58,158 nucleotides of DNA from Lachnospiraceae bacterium (GTDB lineage Bacteria; Bacillota; Clostridia; Lachnospirales; Lachnospiraceae), in assembly GCA_900766925.1 (NCBI GenBank), contig CAAFXG010000142.1:1-58158 (forward strand). The letters are read 5' to 3'. Position 1 is the first letter of the stretch. The number at the start of each line of letters is the position of its first letter. Below, piece after piece: positions 9,982 through 19,678 of this stretch. Position numbers and translations under genes: made by a program. Under the pieces are notes generated by a model. It made no database searches. It was not told the DNA's origin and worked only from the letters and a program-made list of their open reading frames with translations.

Positions 9982-10908
9982 CTAGTTCCTTGGAGGTTCA
10001 ACCCTCTTTAACACTATTGAAATTGCCTGCTCCATTGATATTCCCTGAGCCTTTGCTCTTGCGGCCAGTTTAACTCTGTGACCCAGGGTGTCCTTCGCAC
10101 ATACCTGAACATCCGTCGCTGTAACATAATCGCGTCCGGAAATAACAGCCATGGCCTTTGCCATTTTAAGCAGGGCTATTGTTCCCCTCGGACTGGCACC
10201 CATAGAAAACATTTCCATTGTTCTTGTCGTTTCAACTATATTGACTATATACTCATATATCTCATCATGAACATACAAATCATTGGTCGCCTGCCTAAGC
10301 ATAACAAGCTCATCAACACTTATAATCCCCTGTACGCTATTAAGGGGCTTACCTGCATTGCCCTTTAGAATCTGAACCGCATCCTCATGTGCAGGATACC
10401 CCATTGAAAGACATACCATAAAACGGTCAAGCTGTGACTCAGGCAGCATCTGGGTTCCTGACGAGCCATACGGATTTTCCGTAGCAATCACCACAAATGG
10501 ATCCGGCAGTTTTCTTGTTATGCCATCAACAGTCGCAGTTCCCTCCTCCATAACCTCAAGGAGAGCAGACTGGGTTTTTGGTGATGTTCTGTTTATCTCA
10601 TCTGCCAGGAATAAATTACAGAAAACCGCCCCCTCTTTATATTCAAATTCCTTAGTAGCTGCATTGTACATCGAAAATCCTAATATATCACTGGGTAAGA
10701 CATCGGGTGTAAACTGGACTCTCTTATAATCCATTGACATACATCTTGCAAATGTAGTTGCTAAGGTTGTCTTTCCGACTCCGGGAATATCCTCCATCAA
10801 AATATGTCCGCCTGCAATAATCGCAGCCAGAACCTTCTCAACTACAGCTGCCTTGCCTTTTACCACCTTGTTTACTTCCTGCTGAATTTGTATTAATTTA
10901 TCCTGCAT
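9982..10908 (-). CDS. MoxR-family AAA+ ATPase
   Basis: A 308-residue AAA+ chaperone-like ATPase. Walker A is GVGKTT (43-48), Walker B is LFLADEINRT, and sensor motif VIATENPYG follows, then the MoxR lid domain. The start at 10908 has AGGGGTG upstream; the longer frame begins at a TTG. It is the first gene of the moxR-DUF58-transglutaminase operon. MoxR proteins are thought to remodel or assemble the vWA/DUF58 partner, and the partner is encoded next to it, so that role is likely but inferred. Confidence 0.92.
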   Translation of the reverse strand: MQDKLIQIQQEVNKVVKGKAAVVEKVLAAIIAGGHILMEDIPGVGKTTLATTFARCMSMDYKRVQFTPDVLPSDILGFSMYNAATKEFEYKEGAVFCNLFLADEINRTSPKTQSALLEVMEEGTATVDGITRKLPDPFVVIATENPYGSSGTQMLPESQLDRFMVCLSMGYPAHEDAVQILKGNAGKPLNSVQGIISVDELVMLRQATNDLYVHDEIYEYIVNIVETTRTMEMFSMGASPRGTIALLKMAKAMAVISGRDYVTATDVQVCAKDTLGHRVKLAARAKAQGISMEQAISIVLKRVEPPRN

Positions 10909-11013
10909 TATTTCACCCCTGTAAATCATACTATCACGCAATTATATCGTTACACCTGCGTTTCATAAGCTACCTTATATTTTAACAAACATCACTGAAT
11001 ATGTCTATGTTAT

Positions 11014-11267
11014 AAAACCGAACTATCACAATACCGCTAAACAAAGGCGGGGCAGACCGTTATAAATTATGAGCATATACTGTATGAATGACTTAGTTAT
11101 GCTATGGAGAAGAGACTTAAAAATCATGGAAGCCTATGCTGAACATGATTTTTGAATTAAAAGGCTCTTAGCAATTTTTTGCATAACAGAATGAAAACAG
11201 TATATGCTCATAATTTATAACGGTCTGACCCCGCCCTTGTTTAGCGGTATTTCGATAGTCCGGTTTC
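11014..11267. repeat. Long hairpin element, copy 2
   Basis: The core 11077-11203 matches 365-492 of copy 1 over about 128 bases. Its arms (11014-11076 and 11204-11267) are an inverted repeat of each other with a handful of mismatches and one small bulge, but are unrelated to the arms of copy 1. The element lies between moxR (start 10908) and malic enzyme (stop 11469). In the gap 10909-11013 I see only A/T-rich DNA likely to hold the moxR promoter. Confidence 0.87.
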
Positions 11268-11286
11268 AGTATTACCTCAGTACGTA

Positions 11287-11448
11287 CAAAGAGGCTTTCC
11301 ACCGGCTTAATATGTGTATTAATAACGACCGTTTGACAACGTCGGTACTTAACGAGCTTTTTTGCGAGTTTAGTATCCGTTACGTTGTCAACCGAGCGAG
11401 AGCGCGTCTTATTAATACACATATTAAGCCGGTGGAAAGCCTCCTTTG
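11287..11448. repeat. Second long hairpin, different sequence
   Basis: About 39 bases starting CAAAGAGGCTTTCCACCGG at 11287 are repeated inverted at 11410-11448 with one insertion. A further inner stem (TTTGACAACGT with ACGTTGTCAA, then GGTACTTAAC with GTTTAGTATCC-like pairing) nearly closes the structure. It starts 19 bases past the previous element and ends 20 bases from the malic enzyme stop, so it may also act as a terminator for that gene. Short ORFs here are artefacts of the inverted repeat. Confidence 0.8.
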
Positions 11449-11468
11449 CAATTATGTCACGAGATATT

Positions 11469-12638
11469 CTATTTGGTTATACCACTCTTCTTTGCTTCAT
11501 CAGCAACCGCCTTAGCAACCGCCTTGGCAACTCTCTCATCAAAAGCACCCGGAACAATGTATTCTTCGTTAAGCTCCTCGTCAGATACAATTGAAGCGAT
11601 TGCCTTGGCAGCTGCAACCTTCATATCCTCAGTAATTGCTGTTGCTCTTGCATCTAATGCTCCTCTGAAAATACCAGGGAATACCAGTACGTTGTTAATC
11701 TGATTTGGATAATCAGAACGACCTGTTGCAATAATTCTTGCTCCGCCCTTCTTTGCCTCCTCAGGCATAATTTCCGGAACAGGATTAGCCATAGCCATTA
11801 CTATAGCGTCATCAGCCATCTGACTAACCATCTCAGCAGTCATAACATTCGGTGCAGAAACTCCGATAAACAAATCCTTGCCCTTAATTACATCACCAAG
11901 CTTGCCTCTTTCTCTATCCTTGTTTGTAATCTCTGCCATCTCCTCCTGTGCAGGATTCATCCATGGCTCACCCGGACAAAGCGCCCCCTTAGAGTTAACC
12001 ATTACAACATTACCGATTCCAAATCTCATGAGAAGCTTGCAGATTGAAATACCTGCGGCACCTGCTCCGCTTATTACTGCATTTATATCCTCAAACTTCT
12101 TGCCGATAAGCTTAAGTGCATTAATAAGTCCTGCTGCCACAACCACAGCTGTACCATGCTGGTCATCATGGAATACCGGAATATCAAGCTCCTCCTTAAG
12201 TCTTCTCTCAATCTCAAAGCATCTTGGTGCAGAAATATCCTCAAGATTAATTCCTCCGAATACCGGAGCTATCCTCTTGACAGTTTCCACGATTTCATCT
12301 ACATCCTTAGTATTAAGACAGATAGGGAAGGCATCAACATTACCAAACTGCTTAAACAAAATTGACTTTCCCTCCATAACAGGAATTGCCGCTTCCGGTC
12401 CTATATCTCCAAGACCCAGAACCGCCGTACCGTCCGAAACAACAGCTACCGTATTAGCCTTACAGGTATACTTGTAAACATCTGCCTTGTTCTCATGAAT
12501 TCTTCTGCATGGTTCCGCTACACCCGGTGTATATGCGGTGCTAAGGTCATCTCTGTCCTTAAGGGCAACCTTAGATACCACCTCTAATTTACCCTGATTC
12601 TCCTCATGCATCTTTAAGCTCATCTCATTGTAATCCAT
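11469..12638 (-). CDS. Malic enzyme (malate to pyruvate, NAD-type short form)
   Basis: This 389-residue cytosolic enzyme oxidatively decarboxylates malate to pyruvate. Family motifs visible in order are STAYTPGVAEPC near the N-terminus, GGINLEDISAPRCFEIE, the malic-enzyme signature FHDDQHGTA, the nucleotide-binding ISGAGAAGISI, and ANPVPEIMP. The length matches the short bacterial form without a phosphotransacetylase domain. It lies 25 bases downstream of a small coiled-coil gene and may share its transcript. NAD versus NADP preference is not decided here. Confidence 0.95.
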   Translation of the reverse strand: MDYNEMSLKMHEENQGKLEVVSKVALKDRDDLSTAYTPGVAEPCRRIHENKADVYKYTCKANTVAVVSDGTAVLGLGDIGPEAAIPVMEGKSILFKQFGNVDAFPICLNTKDVDEIVETVKRIAPVFGGINLEDISAPRCFEIERRLKEELDIPVFHDDQHGTAVVVAAGLINALKLIGKKFEDINAVISGAGAAGISICKLLMRFGIGNVVMVNSKGALCPGEPWMNPAQEEMAEITNKDRERGKLGDVIKGKDLFIGVSAPNVMTAEMVSQMADDAIVMAMANPVPEIMPEEAKKGGARIIATGRSDYPNQINNVLVFPGIFRGALDARATAITEDMKVAAAKAIASIVSDEELNEEYIVPGAFDERVAKAVAKAVADEAKKSGITK

Positions 12639-12663
12639 TACTATGTCCTCACTTTTTGTATTA

Positions 12664-12921
12664 TTAATTTGCTTTAACCTTTTCTATTTCCTGATTGTAG
12701 CCTTCAATATTATTCTTGGCTGTATTTATTGCAGCTATAAGCGGGTCAATTTCCGAGCCTGCACCACCCAGCTTATACTTCTCATAGATTATCTTACCAA
12801 TCTCTTCATAATTGTCCTTGATAACTGTTTTTTCTTTACTGATTTTTGCCTTAAGCTTAGTTATCTCTACTGCATCCCCAGCTTCATTTTTAACAGTTTT
12901 CATTAAATCCTTAAATGCCAT
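12664..12921 (-). CDS. Small coiled-coil protein
   Basis: An 85-residue, highly charged, helical protein with no membrane segment (MAFKDLMKTVKNEAGDAVEI...). Such proteins often occur in Lachnospiraceae with a zinc-ribbon tail, but no cysteine pair is present here. A GGAGGAA stretch precedes the ATG. It lies 25 bases upstream of the malic enzyme gene. No function is proposed. Confidence 0.7.
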   Translation of the reverse strand: MAFKDLMKTVKNEAGDAVEITKLKAKISKEKTVIKDNYEEIGKIIYEKYKLGGAGSEIDPLIAAINTAKNNIEGYNQEIEKVKAN

Positions 12922-13002
12922 AGTTCTTCCTCCAAAATATTATTTTTTATATAGGTCTTTACGAAACTTATGTATGTCTACCATCTATTGCATTTATTTA
13001 TA

Positions 13003-13602
13003 TTAAAATGATTTTCCGGTTTTCTTCCACTTGCCACGTGCCAATGAAGTAAAAACTATATTAACTAATGCAGCTACTGCATTAATAATAACAACGATAT
13101 ACTGTGCTCCGAAAACATTCAGCTTTCGTGAAAGCTGCAACTCAGTCATAAATGGATTCTCAGCATAGCTGCTACCAATAAACGATGCTCCCCACAGGCA
13201 GATTACCATTCCTGCCACAGCAGCCAAAAAACCGGCAATACTAAGCAATACAAGTGGTTTTTTCTCCTGCTTCGTCGCTTTAACCATACTTACAAGGGCG
13301 ATAACCGCGGAAACTGCCACTAAAATTGCCGCAATAAGATAAATTCTGTTAGCCTTGGCAATATCTCCGTCAGATACGGCAACTATACTGAGCAGGTATA
13401 AATAATCGCCGTCCTCCTTACCATAATTCGCCTCAAGATAGTAAAACATCGGCTTCGCATATGTTATCATTGACAGCACCATTGTAAGAGCAGCAACTAA
13501 AACATTAATCATTGAAAATCCGGAATAAGCGCTGAGCTTATAATCCTGATTGATATCAGCAGACCTTACTTCCTTATTATCTGCGTTATTTTTATCCGAC
13601 AT
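13003..13602 (-). CDS. Four-helix membrane protein of unknown function
   Basis: A 199-residue protein with a hydrophilic N-terminus (~25 residues) and four predicted membrane helices (about 30-50, 85-108, 115-137 and 165-187). I recognise no named domain. The start has AGGAAGTG upstream. It stands between the radical SAM gene and the small coiled-coil gene, about 50 and 80 bases from them. Confidence 0.7.
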   Translation of the reverse strand: MSDKNNADNKEVRSADINQDYKLSAYSGFSMINVLVAALTMVLSMITYAKPMFYYLEANYGKEDGDYLYLLSIVAVSDGDIAKANRIYLIAAILVAVSAVIALVSMVKATKQEKKPLVLLSIAGFLAAVAGMVICLWGASFIGSSYAENPFMTELQLSRKLNVFGAQYIVVIINAVAALVNIVFTSLARGKWKKTGKSF

Positions 13603-13648
13603 AAAAACACTTCCTTAAATATAATAAATGTATTTTAACACATATATT

Positions 13649-14524
13649 CTAAAAATCAAATATAGTCATTTGCGTTCCGATTGTCTTATTTTTATACTCT
13701 CTCATATATCGGTATAATTCTTCTTTGTCATATACTATATCATGACTCCTGCAAAACTCGGTGAATATACTCATAAGCTGTTTGCTGTTAGGGCTTACCG
13801 CCTCATTTACGCCATCAAACAGCGCCATATATTTAGCTGTCATACCCGGATAAAGCGCTTCGAGCTTCTTATAAAAATACTCCTTACAGCCATCCCTAAG
13901 CATAAGTCCCATGCCATTGTTCATGATACCATAAACTCCGGCCTCGGCACAATAGTCAAGGATACCTCTTATGTTTTCCTCAGTATCATTTATATATGGC
14001 AAAATCGGAGTCAGGTAAACAATAGTCGGAATTCCCCTGTCACGCATAGCCTTTAAAACTTCCACTCTCTCCCTTGTTGTGCAAACATTCGGTTCAAGCT
14101 TCCTGCATAATTCCTCATCATATGTTGTGAGGCTCATGCAGACTATGCACTTTGTTTTCCGGTTTATCTTTTCCAGAATGTCTATATCCCTCATAATCAG
14201 ATTTGATTTTGTCTGAATTACCAGTCCAAAATCAAAACGTTCAATCTGATTCAGACATCTTCTGAGCACCATTAATTCTTCTTCAATAGGAACATAAGGG
14301 TCTGTAAGCGCTCCTGTTGTAATCATACCCTTTGTTCTCTTCTTCCTAAGAGTATTCTCCAACAGATAATCCGGCTGTATTTTCACCTCTATATCCTCAA
14401 AATCATGATTCATTCTGTGACACTTACTCCGCGAGTCACAGTAAATACATCCGTGTGTACATCCACGATAAATATTCATTCCGTTCTGAGGTGACAGAAC
14501 GGCTTTTACCTCTTTGTAATGCAT
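13649..14524 (-). CDS. Radical SAM protein of the SPL-like family
   Basis: The N-terminal YRGCTHGCIYCDSRS contains the CxxxCxxC radical SAM [4Fe-4S] motif, within 35 residues of the start. TGALTDPYVPIEEEL and TKSNLIMRDIDIL are typical of spore-photoproduct-lyase-like proteins. At 291 residues it matches the SPL-related family found in Clostridia rather than true SplB. DNA or nucleotide-linked chemistry is inferred from the family only. It directly follows the jet operon (gap 42 bases), which may be a chance link or a common transcript. Confidence 0.85.
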   Translation of the reverse strand: MHYKEVKAVLSPQNGMNIYRGCTHGCIYCDSRSKCHRMNHDFEDIEVKIQPDYLLENTLRKKRTKGMITTGALTDPYVPIEEELMVLRRCLNQIERFDFGLVIQTKSNLIMRDIDILEKINRKTKCIVCMSLTTYDEELCRKLEPNVCTTRERVEVLKAMRDRGIPTIVYLTPILPYINDTEENIRGILDYCAEAGVYGIMNNGMGLMLRDGCKEYFYKKLEALYPGMTAKYMALFDGVNEAVSPNSKQLMSIFTEFCRSHDIVYDKEELYRYMREYKNKTIGTQMTIFDF

Positions 14525-14566
14525 TCATTTTCTCCTTGCAATAGTTTCGCAATTACCTAAGAAAAT

Positions 14567-17500
14567 CTAGATAAAATCAAAGCTTACCTGTTCGTATTCC
14601 AGATCCTGATATTCAAGCTCCTGTTGGTCTACACGGCTTGTATAGTCAGAGACAACGGTTAGCTGTCTTCCACCGGACATCTGCTGTCCCAAGATATAAT
14701 TTACATCAAATCTGCCTGTAATTGCAGGTGTAGCACCACGGGCAGGAACAATAAGCTGAACCCTGTTTGCTGCAAGCAGCGCAAATATAGGTTCCCATAT
14801 ATATACGTCCTTAGCCGCACCAAACGGGTTATCAATAAAAATAGTCTTTGTCCGGGTGTCCTCATTGCCAACCTGATACATTCCCGAAATGTAATTGATT
14901 ATGGATACAAGGAACTGAATATAAATACCCTGGGACTGTCCGGTACTTCCTACAGCCTCCTCATATCTCAGATATCTGCTCTGCTCCCTGATTCTCTCTC
15001 TCTTATAAAGCGAGAGCTTTATTCCATTCATATCAGTTACAATTACACCAAAGAGCTTCTTAAGGGCAAGGCTGTTACGAATAAACTTAATTCTATCCTT
15101 ATCACTGTCGTAATCATCAGCCTGCGTCACAATCCTGTCAATATAATCTGACATCCTCTGCTTCAGAAACTCATCCTTGACGTATGGAATATTAAGGTCA
15201 ACCATCTGTATAGCTTCGCCGTCCATAATAATTCTTGAAAGCTTAGGAAGCTTATCAAGCTCCGTACGTACATCCAGACATCTTTGCAGACACTGTTCCT
15301 CGAAATTTGATTTGATGGTTTCCAAATCTGTTAAGCTCTTCTCAACCCTGTCCTTCTCAAGCACGATAAAATCGACTATGGAATTCAGATTATCAAGCAA
15401 CAACCTTGCCTGGTCGTAATTATCAGGAAGGATTACATCCTCACGAATCGTGGTTGCAAGCTCAAACACCTCCATCCGGTCAAGTGCACTTGCCGTATTA
15501 CCCTTGAATTTAATAAGCTCATTTTTAGCCTTCTCTAAAGCCTTTGTACTTCTGTCAAATTTAAGGAGATTCTCCTCAAATATATCTCTTAGCTTCTCTT
15601 TATCCTCAATGAGCAGGGTTGCATTTTCAAGGCTGATATCATTGGTAGTAACAATTCGCTTTACATCCTTGTAAAGGTCAATCATATATCCCTGCTGTCT
15701 GCTGTAACGCTTAAGCTCTTCCTCACATTCTCTTGCTTCTTTCTCAAGTCTTTCAAGCAGAGCCTCACCATTCTCCAGATTGGTTACAATCTCTGAAAGA
15801 GTTGCCTCCTCCTCAATATATTCACCAAAGGCCGCTTCTATGTTGGAAATGGCATATTCAATACTTCCCTCCAGTCGGTTTACCTCGGATATTTTATTTT
15901 TGACCTTCTGCTCAAGTGAAGATACCTGCTGACGAGCATCCTCAATTCCACGTCGGCATACGTCCATAGCTGCCTCATCAGAAATGTAAAGTAAGCCTCT
16001 TGCCTCATAATCAGCCAGTATCTTAACATCAACGCCTCGTTTTTCAATGCTTTTAAGACTTCTGTCCATAGAAACCTTGAGGGTATCCATCAAAAGTCTC
16101 TTATCCTCGATTGCCTTCGCATCCTCACTGCCCTCTCTCACCATTGCTTCAAATCTGGCCTTGAGCTCGTCGTTATTAATTGTAAGGACTTCATATTCCT
16201 GATCGATATTATAATAAGGCTTATAATTATTATCCCACTCACTATTAAGCTCATATAGCTTTCTTTCCAGCGTGTTATATCTTGCCTGCTGCTCAGCACA
16301 TTCTCTTTCACCATCGTCAGCCTCACTGGCAAGACCTCTCACGGTCTCCTCAAGTCGCTCGATTTCTTCCCTGTTTTTTTCTGCAATTGCTTCCTTGGCA
16401 TCAATGATTTCCGTAAGCTGTTCAATGGTATAAAGCTTGTTTATGTCTGATAAACATTTCTCATATTCTTCTCTTTTTGTCTCAAGCTCACGGTTCGCTT
16501 TTTCGATGGTTAATTTGTAATCACGTATACGGGATTTTGAATGTTCCATCATTGACAGAGTGTCATCCAAATCCCTTCGTGCCTCTTCAAGCTTTGCGGC
16601 CGCAGTTATAAATGTACTGTCATAAAGCCTTACCACAAAATCATGGTCCTGCCTGTACGCCTTTAGCATCTCCTGCTTCATTTCAAGCTCACGTTCAAGC
16701 TCCTGACACCTGTTTTTCTCTGCCTCAAGCAGTCTTCCTGCCGTATCCTTATCCGTCAGATATTCAGCAGATGGATGAACCGCAAATGCATTTTCCCCAT
16801 AATAAACGGCCTTCTCATTGATAGCCTCCATATCGAAAACATTTACCGTCTCATCTCCCAAATCCAAGTTCTTTATATTAGGATCCTCAAGCAGTGTGTC
16901 ATAATTCTTTACGACTATTCCAAAGCACAATTCCGGATTGAGGGAAAGAAGCTCCTGCTGCTTATCATCCGGCAATGCAGACAGATAATCCATTCCGTAC
17001 ATAGCAGTCTCATTATGCCTGCTCTCAATATAGTCAAGCAGCTTTTGTACCGCCTTTGTTCTGCCAATTAATCTTCCCTCTGCAAGCCTTGAGCTTATTC
17101 TTGCACTATCCTCAAGCTTCTGTTGCAATGCCTCCCTTTCAAGAACCGCCCTTGTTATCCTGTCTGAAATAACGTCGGCAATTGAAGCATTTTCAGGTAC
17201 ACCATATACTGTTTTAATATTATCAAGCTTCTGCTTTGCTTCAAGATACTCCTTTTCCTGAACAGAAAGCTCCGCAATCTGTCTGTCAAGATTCTGCTTT
17301 TTATCCTCAAGCAGAGAGACATCGAACTGCTCCTTCTGAAGCAGTCTTGTACATTCATCTATTACATTATTGCTTTGATTAATTTTATCTTCAAGTTCCG
17401 AAAGCTCATTCTTACACTCATTTACCTGGTCACCAAGCTTTGTAAACCGGATATTGTTCATCGACATTCTTATATCTGATAATTTAGCAGATAACGAAAC

Positions 17501-18979
17501 TATCTCTTCCTCAGCCTGTTCCTTTGTACTTACCGCTACAGCCAAACCCGTCCTTGCCTCCAGAAGCAGCTTATCCTGATACTTCTGTTTTGCCTTTTTC
17601 TCGGTAATGGCCTGCTCAATTTCAGACATCTGTCTTCTGATGTCAGTCAGCATTACATCAGTACGCATTTTTATGTTGTAGGCATATGTAAACAGTAGCT
17701 CCTCGTCAAATGAGGACTCTGCCAGCATAGTTTTTACTACAGCGTCATGACTATAATATTTGCGTCTGTCCTCAAGATACTCGATATATTCATTGACACT
17801 TTCCTTCATATTGAGGTCCTTTATAAGCTCCTCAAGTCTATCCCTGTAGTCATTTGTCTTTTTTTCCAATTCGGCAGCCTCGGATTTAAGTATTTCTAAC
17901 TGCTTCTTATCTCTTGCTACCTTTAAATTTTCAATCTTTTCACGCTGCTTATTTTTCTGCTCACGTTTTTCATCCTTGGCTTTTTGAAGTAATTCCATTT
18001 GCTGTTCATCATTTTTGGCAAATTCAGCTCCCGTCACACAGATATCTGCAATCAGCCCTGACAGCTTTGTCTGTTCTTCATACAAATCCATGAATGATGA
18101 TACCTTGTCTGCAAGAAGCCGGATTAATTCAATCTGATGGTCATATCCTGAAATATCTTTTTTCTTTTTGGCTAAAATGGTGAGCTGCTCCTTTATATCC
18201 ATAAGGGTTTTTGCCATGGAATCAGAACCATCCTCATCATTTTGCGTTTTGACCATATATGCCTTTTCAATTATTTCTTCAATAAGAAGGTCCTCAACAA
18301 CCTTGCGTGTAGTCTTATAATTTGTCTCAAAATATGTTCTTACATGCCCTTCAGTCTTATTAATACCCCGAATAATTTCCCATTGGCTTTCATGTAAGCC
18401 ATATCTGCTTATAAATCTCTGATACTCTCCCTTTCGGTCAAATACACAGACCCTAAGAGCCATATCTCTATGTGGAAGCTCCTTAAGATAACTCTTTAAC
18501 CCCTGAAATGAAATTCTCTCTCCATCCTTGACAAGAGGAAGATTAACAATATCATTTTTATTAAATTCCCTGTAAAAAATACAGTAATTAAAATACTCTA
18601 TGGTTGCAACATTACTCTTTGCTTCAATTTCGCCCTCGGTATCCTTTGCCTTTCTTGCACAAAAACCGGTAGTCATATAGCGATATCCCTCCGAGTCATC
18701 TCCCTCATCAAGCTTCCATTCAATCAGAGAATGAATAGTCGTATTGCCATTACCGGTTCTAAACAGCTTCTCTATCGGCTGTTTTTCGTCAAGGGTGCAA
18801 TTAGGTATCATATTCTGCAGCAAAAGCAGCATTAGTACACTTTTTCCACCGCCGTTTGCGAGATCATATAGCGTATTCTTACCGTGCATACGCATGGTGA
18901 AGTCATCATAAAACTGTGTGCCAAAATTATATTTCACATTATTTACCCTGATTCTGTTAATGTTAGGCACCTGCTTCAC
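14567..18979 (-). CDS. JetC/MksB-like SMC ATPase
   Basis: A 1470-residue SMC-like ATPase. Walker A is ANGGGKSVL near residues 41-49. Long coiled coils fill ~250-1150, with a hinge-like region (~620-760) interrupting them. The C-terminal head has GSTGQSQGI, the signature-like loop, and Walker B KTIFIDNPFG near 1395. It belongs with the condensin-like JetC of Wadjet systems or MksB of MksBEF. The start overlaps the 3' end of the JetB-like gene by 17 bases, so translation is coupled. It would form an ATP-driven DNA loop-extruding core with the two proteins upstream. Confidence 0.88.
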   Translation of the reverse strand: MKQVPNINRIRVNNVKYNFGTQFYDDFTMRMHGKNTLYDLANGGGKSVLMLLLLQNMIPNCTLDEKQPIEKLFRTGNGNTTIHSLIEWKLDEGDDSEGYRYMTTGFCARKAKDTEGEIEAKSNVATIEYFNYCIFYREFNKNDIVNLPLVKDGERISFQGLKSYLKELPHRDMALRVCVFDRKGEYQRFISRYGLHESQWEIIRGINKTEGHVRTYFETNYKTTRKVVEDLLIEEIIEKAYMVKTQNDEDGSDSMAKTLMDIKEQLTILAKKKKDISGYDHQIELIRLLADKVSSFMDLYEEQTKLSGLIADICVTGAEFAKNDEQQMELLQKAKDEKREQKNKQREKIENLKVARDKKQLEILKSEAAELEKKTNDYRDRLEELIKDLNMKESVNEYIEYLEDRRKYYSHDAVVKTMLAESSFDEELLFTYAYNIKMRTDVMLTDIRRQMSEIEQAITEKKAKQKYQDKLLLEARTGLAVAVSTKEQAEEEIVSLSAKLSDIRMSMNNIRFTKLGDQVNECKNELSELEDKINQSNNVIDECTRLLQKEQFDVSLLEDKKQNLDRQIAELSVQEKEYLEAKQKLDNIKTVYGVPENASIADVISDRITRAVLEREALQQKLEDSARISSRLAEGRLIGRTKAVQKLLDYIESRHNETAMYGMDYLSALPDDKQQELLSLNPELCFGIVVKNYDTLLEDPNIKNLDLGDETVNVFDMEAINEKAVYYGENAFAVHPSAEYLTDKDTAGRLLEAEKNRCQELERELEMKQEMLKAYRQDHDFVVRLYDSTFITAAAKLEEARRDLDDTLSMMEHSKSRIRDYKLTIEKANRELETKREEYEKCLSDINKLYTIEQLTEIIDAKEAIAEKNREEIERLEETVRGLASEADDGERECAEQQARYNTLERKLYELNSEWDNNYKPYYNIDQEYEVLTINNDELKARFEAMVREGSEDAKAIEDKRLLMDTLKVSMDRSLKSIEKRGVDVKILADYEARGLLYISDEAAMDVCRRGIEDARQQVSSLEQKVKNKISEVNRLEGSIEYAISNIEAAFGEYIEEEATLSEIVTNLENGEALLERLEKEARECEEELKRYSRQQGYMIDLYKDVKRIVTTNDISLENATLLIEDKEKLRDIFEENLLKFDRSTKALEKAKNELIKFKGNTASALDRMEVFELATTIREDVILPDNYDQARLLLDNLNSIVDFIVLEKDRVEKSLTDLETIKSNFEEQCLQRCLDVRTELDKLPKLSRIIMDGEAIQMVDLNIPYVKDEFLKQRMSDYIDRIVTQADDYDSDKDRIKFIRNSLALKKLFGVIVTDMNGIKLSLYKRERIREQSRYLRYEEAVGSTGQSQGIYIQFLVSIINYISGMYQVGNEDTRTKTIFIDNPFGAAKDVYIWEPIFALLAANRVQLIVPARGATPAITGRFDVNYILGQQMSGGRQLTVVSDYTSRVDQQELEYQDLEYEQVSFDFI

Positions 18980-19676
18980 CTCCTAATACCTTATAGATTT
19001 TACCCTTGTATTCTTCAAAATAGTTCTCAACAATTGCCTTAAATCTATCCGTCGGATAGTATCTGTCTTCAACAGACGCAAAAAGCTTATTCTCAATAAG
19101 GAAATTAAATGTAAGCTTAACATAACCTGTTTTTGATGCCCTGGATGCCTTTGTCTTTTCCTTTTCATCAGAGGTTACAAGTGGGAGCTCATCCCATAAG
19201 AGTGCTATTGTACGGAAGCTCTCAGCCTCCATGTCATCCATAGAATACACCGATAAATCTGATATAATCGATGAAAGATATGTTCCGACCTGAGTGATAA
19301 CCTCCTCAAGCTTCACATATTCCTTAACCTGATAGCTGGCGGAATCCTGATAAAACATCAAAAGTGCATTGTACATAATGAAATACACCATATACAATTC
19401 CTTATTTACCCTGAGTCCGAGTATCCTCTTCATGTCATCATTTGTATATCCAAATACCCTGTTCCCTTCTCCCGCAGTAATATATATAGCCTCGTTATAC
19501 TCGTACAGATTTAAATTAAGCTTCTTAAACAGCTTCATTGTTATGTCGTATACAGCAGCATTTGAATAAAATTCCTCATAAAGCTCCCTTGTATCCGGAT
19601 TAGAACGGGAAATTTCATGTCCTGTTATGAGTGTAGAATATATATCAAGTGCTTTTTCCAAGCTTCTCTCTTCCAT
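18963..19676 (-). CDS. JetB/MksE-like protein
   Basis: A 237-residue, largely helical protein in the middle of the jet operon. Its position between JetA and JetC, length and winged-helix-like C-terminus (VKLTFNFLIENKLFASVEDRYYPTDR) fit JetB/MksE, the KITE-type subunit that binds the kleisin. It ends 17 bases inside JetC and starts two bases from the end of JetA. I assign it mainly by context. Confidence 0.78.
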   Translation of the reverse strand: MEERSLEKALDIYSTLITGHEISRSNPDTRELYEEFYSNAAVYDITMKLFKKLNLNLYEYNEAIYITAGEGNRVFGYTNDDMKRILGLRVNKELYMVYFIMYNALLMFYQDSASYQVKEYVKLEEVITQVGTYLSSIISDLSVYSMDDMEAESFRTIALLWDELPLVTSDEKEKTKASRASKTGYVKLTFNFLIENKLFASVEDRYYPTDRFKAIVENYFEEYKGKIYKVLGGEAGA

Positions 19677-19678
19677 TG

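Noticed and set aside
11168..11594. Several short ORFs near the two hairpins and the malic enzyme end
   Set aside because: They lie within inverted repeats or antisense to malic enzyme and have no start signals.
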